A DNA stretch of 64,000 nt. Source: Paraburkholderia sp. SOS3. Its GTDB lineage: Bacteria > Pseudomonadota > Gammaproteobacteria > Burkholderiales > Burkholderiaceae. A program made the position numbers and the translations under genes. The DNA lies in the NCBI RefSeq assembly GCF_001922345.1, contig NZ_CP018811.1, positions 558,001-622,000 of the forward strand, in the 5' to 3' direction. Below the pieces are notes generated by a model, which did not search any database, was not told the DNA's origin, and was given only the letters and a program-made list of their open reading frames with translations. Positions 1 through 8,931 of this stretch are shown here, piece by piece. How positions within the stretch are numbered: the stretch's first letter is position 1; every line of letters starts with the position of its first letter.

Positions 1-2106
1 GCGGACGTCGTGGCGCGCGGGGCGAGCGCGATCATGGAGGAGGCGCGCCGACACGTCACGCTGACCCACGCCGGCGGTCTGCACGCGCGACCCGCGGCGC
101 GCGTGCGCGAAGCGGCGCGCGGCTTCGATGCGCGCGTCGAAGTGCGTTTCGACGGGCGCAAGGCGCCGGTCGAAAGCGTCGTCGGTCTGCTCGGGCTGGG
201 GGCAGGCGAAGGTGCGACGGTCGAAATCCTTGCGATTGGCGCGCAGGCAGCCGCGGCCGTCGAAGCGGTCGCGAACGAACTGATGCGCGACGCGCACGGC
301 GAGAATGAAGAGAAGGCCGCACGGCGGATGTCGCCGGCGCCGCAGGCTGTCGGCGGTGCGACACCGTCTTCGTCGAATGCAGATGCGGCGGCCGCGCCGA
401 CGCTTGCGCCCAATACGCTTGCCGGCGTATGCGCCGCGCCGGGCGTCGCGGTCGGCAAGCTCGTGCGCTGGGACGACGCCGATATCGTGCCGCCCGAGCA
501 GGCGGAGGGCACGCCAGCGGCGGAAAGCCGTCGCCTCGACAAAGCGATCGCCGCAGTCGACGCCGAACTCAATTCGACGGTGCGCGACGCGTCGCAGCGC
601 GGCGCGGTCGGCGCGGCCGGCATCTTCACGGTCCATCGTGTGCTGCTCGAAGATCCGACGCTCGTCGACGCGGCACGCGATCTGATCAGCCTCGGCAAGA
701 GCGCGGGCTTCGCATGGCGCGAAGCGATCCGCGCGCAGATCGCAGTGCTCGCCAATCTCGACGACGCGCTGCTCGCCGAGCGCGCGGCGGACCTGCGCGA
801 TATCGGCAAGCGCGTGCTGCGTGCCCTTGGGCTTGCGAACACGGCGGCGCGCGAGCTGCCCGACGAAGCGGTGCTTGCCGCCGACGAATTCACGCCGTCC
901 GACCTGTCGTCGCTCGATCGCACACGCGTGACCGCGCTCGTGATGGCGCGCGGCGGCGCGACGTCGCACGCGGCGATCATCGCGCGTCAGCTCGGCCTGC
1001 CGGCCCTCGTCGCGATGGGCGATGCGCTGCATCGAATCGCGGAAGACACGCAAGTGGTTGTGGATGCAACCAACGGCCGGCTTGAATATGCACCGGGCGC
1101 GCGCGACGTGGAACGGGCGCGCAACGAATGCCGGCGCCTCGCCGGCGTGCGCGAAACGAATCGCCGCGCGTCGCACCAGGTCGCGGCGACGAGCGACGGC
1201 CGCGGCATCGAGGTCGCCTCGAACATCGCGACACTCGACGATGCGAAGACCGCAGTCGACAACGGCGCCGACGCCGTCGGCCTGTTGCGCACCGAGCTGC
1301 TGTTCATTCACCGGCAGGCCGCGCCGACCGTCGACGAGCATCGGCAGAGCTATCAGGCGATCGTCGATGCGCTCGCGGGCCGCACGGCGATCATTCGCAC
1401 GCTCGATGTCGGCGCGGACAAGGAAGTCGACTATCTGACGCTGCCGCCCGAACCGAACCCGGCGCTCGGCCTGCGCGGCATCCGGCTCGCGCAGGTGCGG
1501 CCCGACCTGCTCGACGACCAGTTGCGCGGGATGCTCGCCGTGCAGCCGGCCAGCGCGGTGCGCATCCTGTTGCCCATGGTGACCGACGCGGGCGAACTCG
1601 TACGCCTGCGCCGCCGCATCGACGAGCTTGCGCGTGAAAGCGGCCGTGCCGAGCCGGTCGAAGTGGGCGTGATGATCGAGGTGCCGTCGGCGGCGTTGCT
1701 TGCCGATCAGCTCGCGCAGCACGCGGACTTCCTCTCGATCGGCACCAACGATCTTACGCAATACACGCTCGCGATGGACCGCTGCCAGCCCGATCTTGCA
1801 GCGCAAGCCGACGGGCTGCATCCGGCCGTGCTGCGCCTCGTCGATGCGACCGTGCGAGGCGCGCAGAAGCACGGCAAGTGGGTCGGCGTGTGTGGTGCGC
1901 TTGCGGGCGATCCGCTGGCGGTACCGCTGCTGATCGGCCTTGGCGTCACCGAGCTGTCGGTCGATCCGCCGTCGGTGCCGGCGATCAAGGCGCGCGTGCG
2001 CAAACTCGATTATCAGCAGTGCCGGCAGCGCGCGCAGGACGCGCTCGCGCTCGATTCGGCGCAAGCGGTAAGGACGGCGAGCCGGGCGCACTGGCCGCTC
2101 GATTGA
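1..2106 (+). CDS. Fused HPr-enzyme I PTS phosphotransferase (5' end outside window)
   Basis: Energy-coupling protein of a sugar PTS: it takes phosphate from phosphoenolpyruvate onto enzyme I, then HPr, in the cytoplasm. The frame is open at base 1, so the start lies outside; Burkholderiaceae homologues usually carry an EIIA-Glc domain there (family knowledge, not seen). The HPr domain shows GLHARPAA, with the phosphoryl His at codon 82-84 and a Ser at codon 175-177, exactly 31 residues later, the His15/Ser46 spacing of HPr. After an Ala-rich linker the EI part has GGATSHAAII (active His codon 967-969), GTNDLTQY and VCGALAGDP near the C-terminus with the EI cysteine. The next gene on the same strand is its EIICB partner. 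Family assignment is firm; sugar specificity rests on the neighbour. Confidence 0.95.
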   Translation, partial: ADVVARGASAIMEEARRHVTLTHAGGLHARPAARVREAARGFDARVEVRFDGRKAPVESVVGLLGLGAGEGATVEILAIGAQAAAAVEAVANELMRDAHGENEEKAARRMSPAPQAVGGATPSSSNADAAAAPTLAPNTLAGVCAAPGVAVGKLVRWDDADIVPPEQAEGTPAAESRRLDKAIAAVDAELNSTVRDASQRGAVGAAGIFTVHRVLLEDPTLVDAARDLISLGKSAGFAWREAIRAQIAVLANLDDALLAERAADLRDIGKRVLRALGLANTAARELPDEAVLAADEFTPSDLSSLDRTRVTALVMARGGATSHAAIIARQLGLPALVAMGDALHRIAEDTQVVVDATNGRLEYAPGARDVERARNECRRLAGVRETNRRASHQVAATSDGRGIEVASNIATLDDAKTAVDNGADAVGLLRTELLFIHRQAAPTVDEHRQSYQAIVDALAGRTAIIRTLDVGADKEVDYLTLPPEPNPALGLRGIRLAQVRPDLLDDQLRGMLAVQPASAVRILLPMVTDAGELVRLRRRIDELARESGRAEPVEVGVMIEVPSAALLADQLAQHADFLSIGTNDLTQYTLAMDRCQPDLAAQADGLHPAVLRLVDATVRGAQKHGKWVGVCGALAGDPLAVPLLIGLGVTELSVDPPSVPAIKARVRKLDYQQCRQRAQDALALDSAQAVRTASRAHWPLD

Positions 2107-2233
2107 GCGAAAACTGAACGAAAGCGCGAACGCGCGGCTTACTGCTCACGCACGCCGCGCCGACGCGCGCCCCATGATGCCAGGGATATCGAAACGATGT
2201 CCCAAACAAAAGAAAGATGGAGTGGAGCAGGCA

Positions 2234-4021
2234 ATGGATGCAAACCCCTTTTTGAAAGTGCAGCGTCTCGGCCGTGCGCTGATGCTGCCGATTGCGGTGC
2301 TGCCGGTCGCGGGCCTGCTGCTGCGGCTCGGACAGCCGGACGTCTTCAACATCAAGATGATCGCCGACGCGGGCGGCGCGATTTTCGACAACTTGCCGCT
2401 GCTGTTCGCGATCGGCGTCGCCGTTGGTTTTGCGAAAGACAACAACGGCGTCGCGGCGCTTGCCGGCGCGATCGGCTATCTCGTCGAAATCGCGGTGATG
2501 AAGGATATCAACGATAAGCTCAACATGGGCGTGCTGTCGGGGATCGTCGCCGGCATCGTCGCCGGGATGCTGTACAACCGGTACAAGGACATCAAGCTGC
2601 CCGATTACCTCGCGTTTTTCGGCGGCAAGCGCTTCGTTCCGATCGTGACGGGCGTGGTGTGTCTCGTGCTCGGCATCGCGTTCGGTTACGCGTGGGCGCC
2701 CGTGCAGTCCGCAATCGATGCCGCCGGCCATTGGCTCACGACGGCCGGTGCAATCGGCGCATTCGTGTTCGGCCTGCTGAACCGGCTGCTGCTCGTGACG
2801 GGCCTGCATCACATCCTGAACTCGCTTGCGTGGTTCGTGTTCGGCTCGTTCACGCCGCCGAACGGCGCCGCGGTAACGGGCGACCTGCATCGCTTCTTCG
2901 CCGGCGACCCGAGTGCGGGCACCTTTATGACGGGCTTTTTCCCGGTCATGATGTTCGGCCTGCCGGCAGCGTGCCTCGCGATGTTCCACGAGGCGCCGAA
3001 GGAGCGTCGTGCGATGGTCGGCGGCCTGCTGTTCTCGATGGCGCTGACCTCGTTCCTGACCGGCGTCACCGAGCCGATCGAGTTCAGCTTCATGTTCCTC
3101 GCGCCGGTGCTGTACGCGATTCATGCGGTGCTGACGGGCCTTGCGCTCGCGGTCTGTTCGGCGCTCGGCATCCATCTCGGGTTCACGTTCTCGGCTGGCG
3201 CGATCGACTACGCGCTGAACTACGGGCTGTCGACGAAGGGCTGGGAGGCAATTCCCATCGGGCTCGCCTATGCGGTCATCTACTACGGCCTGTTCCGCTT
3301 CTTCATCCGCAAGTTCAATATGGCGACACCGGGCCGAGAGCCCGAGAGCGCGGATGCCGCGCAGGCTGCTTCGTCGGCCGCCGAAGACGGTTACGCCGCG
3401 CCGGTGGCGGGCGCGGCGCTCACGCGCGCGCAGCGCTATATCGCGGCCTTGGGTGGCGCGGGCAACCTGACCGTTGTCGATGCATGCACGACGCGTTTGC
3501 GCCTCTCGGTGGTGAACGCCGAGAAAGTTTCGGATGCCGGGCTGAAAGCGATTGGCGCGCGTGGCGTGTTGAAGCGCGGCTCGACGAACGTGCAGGTGAT
3601 TATCGGACCCGAGGCGGATATGATCGCCGACGAGATTCGCACGACGATCGGACACGGTGCGCAAGCGGCCGGTGCCGGTTCACAGGCAATGGCCGCATCG
3701 TCGGCTGCGGTGCAAACGGCTGCGGTCGTTGCCGCCGCGTCCGCGGCGGTCGGCGGGCCGCTCGATCCCGACCCGTTGCGCTGGCTCGCCGTGTTCGGCG
3801 GCGCGACGAATATCGTGTCGCTGCAGGCGGTTGCGGCCACGCGTGTGCGTATCGTGGTGCGCGATGCGTCGGCTGTGGACCGTCGACGGCTTGGCGCGCT
3901 GGACGTTGCGTGGGTCTCGACCGATACGTTCCATATCGTCGTCGGGCAGGCGGCGCAGCGCTATGCGCAGCAGTTGTCGGCGCGTTTGCCGGCGATCGGC
4001 GGGGCGGCACAGCCGGCGTGA
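2234..4021 (+). CDS. nagE: PTS N-acetylglucosamine-type EIICB permease with a second, cysteine-less EIIB-like domain
   Basis: Inner-membrane sugar permease that takes phosphate from the upstream EI/HPr relay and phosphorylates the sugar during import. I start at 2234 because GGAG lies 6 bases before it; an upstream in-frame ATG at 2174 has no such site. The protein is 595 residues. The first ~370 form the EIIC domain, with repeated hydrophobic segments and a GVTEPIEFSFMFLAP stretch typical of the glucose/GlcNAc family. EIIB follows, with DACTTRLRL; Cys418 is the expected phospho-acceptor. A second EIIB-like copy occupies roughly residues 510-590, where Ala534 sits at the cysteine position. 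GlcNAc is the likely substrate by family; glucosamine or glucose are not excluded. Confidence 0.88.
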   Translation: MDANPFLKVQRLGRALMLPIAVLPVAGLLLRLGQPDVFNIKMIADAGGAIFDNLPLLFAIGVAVGFAKDNNGVAALAGAIGYLVEIAVMKDINDKLNMGVLSGIVAGIVAGMLYNRYKDIKLPDYLAFFGGKRFVPIVTGVVCLVLGIAFGYAWAPVQSAIDAAGHWLTTAGAIGAFVFGLLNRLLLVTGLHHILNSLAWFVFGSFTPPNGAAVTGDLHRFFAGDPSAGTFMTGFFPVMMFGLPAACLAMFHEAPKERRAMVGGLLFSMALTSFLTGVTEPIEFSFMFLAPVLYAIHAVLTGLALAVCSALGIHLGFTFSAGAIDYALNYGLSTKGWEAIPIGLAYAVIYYGLFRFFIRKFNMATPGREPESADAAQAASSAAEDGYAAPVAGAALTRAQRYIAALGGAGNLTVVDACTTRLRLSVVNAEKVSDAGLKAIGARGVLKRGSTNVQVIIGPEADMIADEIRTTIGHGAQAAGAGSQAMAASSAAVQTAAVVAAASAAVGGPLDPDPLRWLAVFGGATNIVSLQAVAATRVRIVVRDASAVDRRRLGALDVAWVSTDTFHIVVGQAAQRYAQQLSARLPAIGGAAQPA

Positions 4022-4045
4022 TGCGCGCCTGACGCGTTCGAACGG

Positions 4046-4074
4046 AGCGGCGCCCTCGAACACAGGGCGCCGCT
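4046..4074 (+). terminator. Intrinsic terminator after nagE
   Basis: Perfect 11-bp inverted repeat (AGCGGCGCCCT, 7-base loop, AGGGCGCCGCT) 25 bases after the permease stop, followed by TTGCGTTT. It lies between the convergent PTS and cyd operons. The T-rich side faces the plus strand. Confidence 0.7.
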
Positions 4075-4080
4075 TTGCGT

Positions 4081-4194
4081 TTACCGCTTCGTCTTCGTGG
4101 CCTCGGACGCCCGCTGCGCTTCAAGCCACATCACGTTGATAATGCCGAACGCGAGCGCGACGCCAATGCCTAGAATCCAGCTGAAATACCACAT
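4081..4194 (-). CDS. cydX: Cytochrome bd oxidase small subunit CydX/CbdX
   Basis: A 37-residue protein starting MWYFSWILGIG, a single transmembrane helix followed by a short charged tail ending in TKTKR. The MWYFSWILG start and the position directly after cydB are characteristic of the CydX (YbgT) family, which stabilises the haem groups of cytochrome bd in the inner membrane. It begins 61 bases after the cydB stop and ends the operon. The assignment is by motif and position; it is too short for stronger statistical support. Confidence 0.9.
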   Translation of the reverse strand: MWYFSWILGIGVALAFGIINVMWLEAQRASEATKTKR

Positions 4195-4255
4195 CGGAAT
4201 GCTCCTTCGCTTCTGTTAATGCGATACACGCGCCGGTGCGCGTGACCGTGCGCAA

Positions 4256-5392
4256 TCAATACATCGAGTGACTGTTTTGCTCGAGCGCTTGCGCGGTGAC
4301 CTTGCCGCGCATCACGCGATACACCCAGCCCGTGTAGATGAGAACGATCGGCAGAAAAACGACGACCGCGATCAGCATGATCTGCAGCGTCATGTGGCTC
4401 GATGTCGAATCCCAGACGGTCAGGCTGCTGCGCGCGTCGAGCGACGACGGCATGACGAACGGGAACATCGAGAAGCCCGCCGTCAGAATCACGCCGATCA
4501 CCATCAGCGAGGTCGCGAGAAATGCGGTCGTTTCGAAGCGCGATTTCGCAAGCAGCGCCGCGAGCAGTGCGCCAAGCACACCGGCGACGGGCGCGGCCAC
4601 CATCCACGGATAGAGCGCGTAATTCGTGAGCCACAGTCCGGGCGCGCCGATCACGCTTTTCAGCAGCGGATTCGACACCGTATCGAGCGGCGCGGCGTCG
4701 ACGATCTGATAGCCGCCGATCACGGTTGCGATCAATGCGCCGGCGAGCAGAAACAGCACGACGGCGACAAGCGAGGCAATGCGCAGCGCGCGCGCGGCCC
4801 GTTCGGCGATCACGCCGTCCGTCTTCATCTTCACGAACGCCGCGCCGTGCGCCATCAGCATCGAGACGCTGACGAGCCCGCACAGCAGTGCAAACGGGTT
4901 CAGCAGCGCAAAAAAGCTGCCGTGGTAAGTGGAGCGCAGGTCCTGATCGAACGCGAACGGCACGCCTTGCAGCAGATTGCCGAACGCCACGCCGAACACG
5001 AGTGCCGGCACGAAGCCGCCGACGAACAAGGCCCAGTCCCACGCATTGCGCCATCCCGCATGTTCGCGTTTGCCGCGGTAGTCGAAGCCGACTGGCCGGA
5101 AAAACAGCGCGAACAACACGAGCAGCATGGCGAAGTAAAAGCCCGAGAACGACGCGGCGTAGACAAGCGGCCAGGCTGCGAACATCGCGCCGCCTGCCGT
5201 GACGAGCCACACCTGGTTGCCTTCCCAGGTCGCACCGACGGTATTGACGACGATGCGCCGTTCGCTATCGGACTTGCCGATGAACGGCAGCAGAATCGCG
5301 GCGCCCATATCGAAGCCGTCGGTCAGCGCGAAGCCGATCAGCAGCGCGCCGATCAGTACCCACCAGATCAGTTTGAGGGTTGCGTAGTCCAT
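4256..5392 (-). CDS. cydB: Cytochrome bd ubiquinol oxidase subunit II
   Basis: Second membrane subunit of the quinol-oxidising bd oxidase, which reduces oxygen to water without pumping protons and has high oxygen affinity. At 378 residues it has the usual length. The N-terminus has a [19 protein letters not shown] helix, typical of CydB, and further helices follow throughout. It lies 51 bases after cydA and before cydX. The ATG at 5392 starts at the conserved [11 protein letters not shown], so I keep it. Confidence 0.96.
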   Translation of the reverse strand: MDYATLKLIWWVLIGALLIGFALTDGFDMGAAILLPFIGKSDSERRIVVNTVGATWEGNQVWLVTAGGAMFAAWPLVYAASFSGFYFAMLLVLFALFFRPVGFDYRGKREHAGWRNAWDWALFVGGFVPALVFGVAFGNLLQGVPFAFDQDLRSTYHGSFFALLNPFALLCGLVSVSMLMAHGAAFVKMKTDGVIAERAARALRIASLVAVVLFLLAGALIATVIGGYQIVDAAPLDTVSNPLLKSVIGAPGLWLTNYALYPWMVAAPVAGVLGALLAALLAKSRFETTAFLATSLMVIGVILTAGFSMFPFVMPSSLDARSSLTVWDSTSSHMTLQIMLIAVVVFLPIVLIYTGWVYRVMRGKVTAQALEQNSHSMY

Positions 5393-5443
5393 GATGATGT
5401 TTTCCGTTCCTGTGCAGAATGAAGCGTGCCGGATGGCGTCGAA

Positions 5444-7033
5444 TCAGACGGCCGTCTTCACGTTGACCGGCTGCTGACCGGGCAACTCGTGGTGATAACG
5501 CCCGGTATGCAACGATGACGGACCGAGCCGCGCGTACTTGAACATCAGCATGATCTCGATGATGAAAAGCGCCGTGTAGAACACGACAAAGCCCGCGAGG
5601 CTCAGATACAGATCGCTCGGCGCGAGACTCGAAGCGGACAGCGACGTCGGCAGAATGCCGGCGATCGTCCATGGCTGGCGGCCGACTTCGGCGACGATCC
5701 AGCCGAATTCGGCGGCGAGCCACGGCAGCGGAATCGCCCAGACGGCCCAGCGCAGAAACCAGCGGCGTTTTTCGAGCAGCAGCGAGCGTTGTGCGCAGAA
5801 CCAGAATGCAAGCACGAACGTCGCGAGAAACAGGATGCCGAGACCGACCATCAGACGGAACGAAAAGAATACGGGCGCGACAGGCGGAATCGTTTTCTTC
5901 GCAGCCTGCTGGATCTGCTCGGACGTAGCGTCCGTCACGTTCGGTGTGAATTGCTTGAGCAGCAGGCCGTAGCCGAGATCGGCCTTGTGCGCGTCGAACG
6001 CGGCGCGCACTTCATCGCTGGTATCGCCCTGTTTCAGTTTCTGCAACGCTTCGTACGCGATCATGCCGTTGCGGATGCGCACTTCGTGACGCGCCATCAG
6101 CTCTTTCAGGCCGACCACGGGCTCGTCGAGCGAACGCGTCGCGATCAGGCCGAGCGCATACGGGATACGGATCGCGTAGTCGGTTCGCTCTTCCTTTTGA
6201 TTCGGGATGCCGATGATCGTAAACGGCGCGGGCGCCGGCGACGTCTCCCATTCCGATTCGATCGCCGCAAGCTTGACCTGCTGCACTTCGCCCGTGCGAT
6301 AGCCGGATTCGTCGCCGAGCACGATCACGCAAAGCGTAGACGCGAGGCCGAAGCCGGCGGCGATCGCAAACGAGCGCAACGCAAATTCCGTATCGCGGCG
6401 CTTGAGCAGATACCACGACGACACGCCGAGCACGAACATCGAAGCGGTCACATAGCCGGCCGACACCGTATGCACGAACTTCACCTGCGCAACCGGATTG
6501 AACACGACGTCGAACAGGTTCACGAGCTCCATGCGCATCGTTTCATAGTTGAATTCGGCGCCGACCGGGTTGTTCATCCAGCCGTTCGCCACGAGAATCC
6601 ACAGCGCCGACAGGTTCGAGCCGAGCGCGACGAGAAACGTGATGATCAGATGCTGGACCCGCGACAGCCGGTTCCAGCCGAAGAAGAAGAGCCCCACGAA
6701 CGTCGATTCGAGGAAGAAGGCCATCAGTCCTTCGACGGCAAGCGGCACGCCGAAAATGTCGCCGACGTAATGCGAGTAGTACGACCAGTTCGTGCCGAAC
6801 TGGAATTCGAGCGTGAGACCGGTGGTGACGCCCATTGCGAAGTTGATGCCGAAGAGCTTGCCCCAGAACTGGGTCATATCCTTGTAGATCTGTTTGCCGG
6901 TCATCACGTAGACCGACTCCATGATCACAAGCAGCCACGACAGCCCGAGCGTGAGCGGTACAAACAGAAAATGGTAGAGCGCCGTAACGGCGAACTGAAG
7001 ACGCGAAAGATCGACGACTTCGCTAACGGGCAT
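5444..7033 (-). CDS. cydA: Cytochrome bd ubiquinol oxidase subunit I
   Basis: Haem-bearing subunit (b558, b595, d) of the bd quinol oxidase in the inner membrane. I start at 7033 ([14 protein letters not shown]), which matches the family start; an open frame reaching 7165 is not supported. The 529 residues include [15 protein letters not shown] (haem b595/d region), the conserved GRQPW motif near residue 440, and a long hydrophilic Q-loop of roughly 130 residues before it, so it looks like the long-loop CydA class. The start overlaps the end of cydP by 11 bases, suggesting coupled translation. The cydP-cydA-cydB-cydX order reads as one operon. Confidence 0.96.
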   Translation of the reverse strand: MPVSEVVDLSRLQFAVTALYHFLFVPLTLGLSWLLVIMESVYVMTGKQIYKDMTQFWGKLFGINFAMGVTTGLTLEFQFGTNWSYYSHYVGDIFGVPLAVEGLMAFFLESTFVGLFFFGWNRLSRVQHLIITFLVALGSNLSALWILVANGWMNNPVGAEFNYETMRMELVNLFDVVFNPVAQVKFVHTVSAGYVTASMFVLGVSSWYLLKRRDTEFALRSFAIAAGFGLASTLCVIVLGDESGYRTGEVQQVKLAAIESEWETSPAPAPFTIIGIPNQKEERTDYAIRIPYALGLIATRSLDEPVVGLKELMARHEVRIRNGMIAYEALQKLKQGDTSDEVRAAFDAHKADLGYGLLLKQFTPNVTDATSEQIQQAAKKTIPPVAPVFFSFRLMVGLGILFLATFVLAFWFCAQRSLLLEKRRWFLRWAVWAIPLPWLAAEFGWIVAEVGRQPWTIAGILPTSLSASSLAPSDLYLSLAGFVVFYTALFIIEIMLMFKYARLGPSSLHTGRYHHELPGQQPVNVKTAV

Positions 7034-7289
7034 GGTGATCACCTTCGGACGGATTCGATGCGGGCACCGACAGTAGTGCCTGTGCGACTTGTTCAGGCGG
7101 CAGCGACATGTGCTGCGCCTGCGGATGGTTGAAAAATGCAAACTTGAGCGCGAACAGCAATGCAAACTTGATGGCGAGGACGATCGCGATATCGCGTGCG
7201 AAGGTCGGGCCGCGCGCCCAGCCTGCGATGCGCGTCCATGTCCACGATGCGGCTCGCATTGGGTTCCTGAGATTCAGCGTGATGGTCAT
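7023..7289 (-). CDS. cydP: Cytochrome bd-associated small membrane protein CydP
   Basis: An 88-residue protein with a basic N-terminus, one hydrophobic helix ([19 protein letters not shown]) and a following [14 protein letters not shown] segment that marks the CydP family, found before cydA in beta- and gamma-proteobacteria. A role as an accessory or small subunit of the bd oxidase is proposed from context in the family. It is the first gene of the cyd operon and overlaps cydA by 11 bases. The upstream region carries an FNR-like box at 7448-7461. Confidence 0.8.
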   Translation of the reverse strand: MTITLNLRNPMRAASWTWTRIAGWARGPTFARDIAIVLAIKFALLFALKFAFFNHPQAQHMSLPPEQVAQALLSVPASNPSEGDHHAR

Positions 7290-7447
7290 GATCGGTTGAC
7301 AACGACGTCACCCGGCCGCCTGCGCGTCGACGCGTGGCGCTTGCCGGATGCATAACGATTCTAGGAGCGCGTTTGCCGTCGCGCGTGGAATGCGCTGCGG
7401 CATGAAGTCGCGAAGGCATCCTTACGATAGAAGTATTGCGATCCGGA

Positions 7448-7461
7448 TTGCGCCAGGTCAA
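7448..7461 (-). promoter_or_regulatory. FNR/ANR-like box upstream of the cyd operon
   Basis: On the minus strand the sequence is TTGAC-CTGG-CGCAA, matching 7 of 10 informative positions of TTGAT-N4-ATCAA. It sits about 160 bases before cydP. An AATACT hexamer, a possible -10, follows 18 bases after the TTGACC that opens the box, so box and -35 would overlap. Oxygen control of bd oxidase genes by FNR-type regulators is well known, but this site is inferred from sequence alone. Confidence 0.4.
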
Positions 7462-7512
7462 GGAAACGCAACGTGCGCAACGTCGAGGATGCGGATGTGA
7501 TGCGAGCGGAGA

Positions 7513-7550
7513 CAAAAAAGCCCCGCCGGTCGTTCGAGGGCGGGGCTTTC
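7513..7550 (-). terminator. Intrinsic terminator of rpoH
   Basis: Inverted repeat AAAGCCCCGCC (7517-7527) with GGCGGGGCTTT (7539-7549), 11-base loop, and a T-run on the minus strand. It lies about 80 bases past the rpoH stop and separates rpoH from the cyd operon. Confidence 0.85.
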
Positions 7551-7630
7551 CGAGTGCGCTAACGAATGTTCGGGCGAACCTTCGTTGTTGCGGGTAGGTG
7601 TGTGCCGGGGCCGAGCCCGGCATTCATGCG

Positions 7631-8566
7631 TTATGCGTATTCAGCGAGCGCACTGCGCATCTTCTTCATCGCACTTGCTTCGATCTGACGGATCCGTTCC
7701 GCCGATACGCCGAATTCATCCGCCAGTTCGTGCAGCGTCGAGCCGCCCGAGCCATCGTCTTCGACTTGCAGCCAGCGCGCTTCGATAATCCGGCGGCTGC
7801 GCGCGTCGAGCGACTCCAGCGCGGAAGCGATGCCGTCGCTGTGCAGCTTGTCGCGCTGGCGCTGGGCCAGCACCGCCGTCGGCTCGCTGTGCGAGTCCGC
7901 GAGGTAGGCGATCGGCGCGAACGACTCTTCGCCGTCCTCGATCTGTCCTTCCAGCGCGACATCGCCACCGGACAGACGCGTTTCCATCTCCGCGACTTCC
8001 TCGCGCTTCACGTTCAGCTCTTTCGCGAGGCCTTCGATTTCGTCCGGCGTGAACGCCTGCAAACCCTGCTTGTGGCTGCGCAGATTGAAGAACAGCTTGC
8101 GCTGCGCCTTCGTCGTGGCGACCTTCACCATACGCCAGTTGCGCAGGATGTATTCGTGGATCTCGGCCTTGATCCAGTGCATGGCGTACGAGACGAGACG
8201 TACGTTCTGCTCGGGATCGAAGCGCTTGACCGCCTTCATCAGACCGATGTTGCCTTCCTGAATCAGGTCCGCATGCGGCAGGCCATAGCCGAGGTAATTG
8301 CGTGCGATCGACACCACGAGCCGCAGGTGCGACAGAACGAGCCGCCGCGCGGACTCGAGATTGTTCTGCTCGCGGAACTCCGTCGCGAATTGCCGCTCTT
8401 CTGCCGGCGTCAGCATCGGAATCCGGTTCACGGCCTGGATGTAGGCGTCGATATTGCCCAGCTGCCCGGGCAGAAGAGAAGCGTGCGCGAGCGTCAGTGC
8501 ACCTGCCGAGCCGGCCTTAGCCGACAACGGGCTGAGAGTATTCGGAAGGGTCATTGCGTTACTCAC
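7631..8566 (-). CDS. rpoH: Heat-shock sigma factor sigma-32
   Basis: RNA polymerase sigma factor for cytoplasmic heat-shock genes. At 311 residues it has region 2 (LRLVVSIARNYLGYGLPHADLIQEG and the following helix with YAMHWIKAEIHEYILRNWR), the RpoH box QRKLFFNLR that marks sigma-32, and a C-terminal region 4 helix-turn-helix (HELADEFGVSAERIRQIE). The GTG at 8566 is preferred over an ATG four codons later because AAGGAG lies 8 bases before it. The gene is monocistronic between a terminator and a promoter region carrying a sigma-E-like promoter and a perfect CIRCE element. Confidence 0.97.
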   Translation of the reverse strand: MSNAMTLPNTLSPLSAKAGSAGALTLAHASLLPGQLGNIDAYIQAVNRIPMLTPAEERQFATEFREQNNLESARRLVLSHLRLVVSIARNYLGYGLPHADLIQEGNIGLMKAVKRFDPEQNVRLVSYAMHWIKAEIHEYILRNWRMVKVATTKAQRKLFFNLRSHKQGLQAFTPDEIEGLAKELNVKREEVAEMETRLSGGDVALEGQIEDGEESFAPIAYLADSHSEPTAVLAQRQRDKLHSDGIASALESLDARSRRIIEARWLQVEDDGSGGSTLHELADEFGVSAERIRQIEASAMKKMRSALAEYA

Positions 8567-8625
8567 GTAGCGTACTCCTTTGGGTCAGACAAAACGCCGT
8601 GTTTTAAGCGGCGCCACCATGGATG

Positions 8626-8652
8626 TTAGCACTCAAGTCTACCGAGTGCTAA
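8626..8652 (-). promoter_or_regulatory. CIRCE operator (HrcA site) upstream of rpoH
   Basis: Perfect TTAGCACTC-N9-GAGTGCTAA inverted repeat, the HrcA operator consensus. It begins 60 bases before the rpoH start and covers the likely transcription start of the sigma-E-like promoter. HrcA/CIRCE control of rpoH has been proposed for beta-proteobacteria from comparative genomics. Confidence 0.95.
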
Positions 8653-8655
8653 CAC

Positions 8656-8683
8656 TTAGAGGCCCTAGGGTCATCCAAGTTCC
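8656..8683 (-). promoter_or_regulatory. Sigma-E-type promoter of rpoH
   Basis: On the minus strand GGAACTT (8683-8677), a 16-base spacer and TCTAA (8660-8656) match the extracytoplasmic sigma-E consensus (GGAACTT-N15/16-TCTGA-like). The predicted start, about 8650, falls inside CIRCE. E. coli rpoH also has a sigma-E promoter. A TACAAT at 8722-8717 could be the -10 of an additional sigma-70 promoter further upstream, but its -35 is poor. Confidence 0.65.
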
Positions 8684-8931
8684 CGTTTTTCCTATTGAAA
8701 CCTAATTCTCAATAGTATTGTACCCTGCCTGCGAAATTTGCCCTAGCAGGTTAGGATTCATCCGCACTGCGGTTGTGGACATATGAGGCGCATGATCCGT
8801 ATGCAAACCGCAAAATCCCGTGGCGGCGGTGGGCGGCATATATAGGGAACGATACATGCTGCTGTCTCGATAATAAGTCGCTTTGCTCTTCATTCCACTT
8901 AAGGTTCAACCTGCCAAATTCAGGGCGCAAG

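Noticed and set aside
1985..3664. 559-residue minus-strand frame across nagE
   Set aside because: Arg/His-rich antisense composition; the plus strand holds clear PTS motifs.
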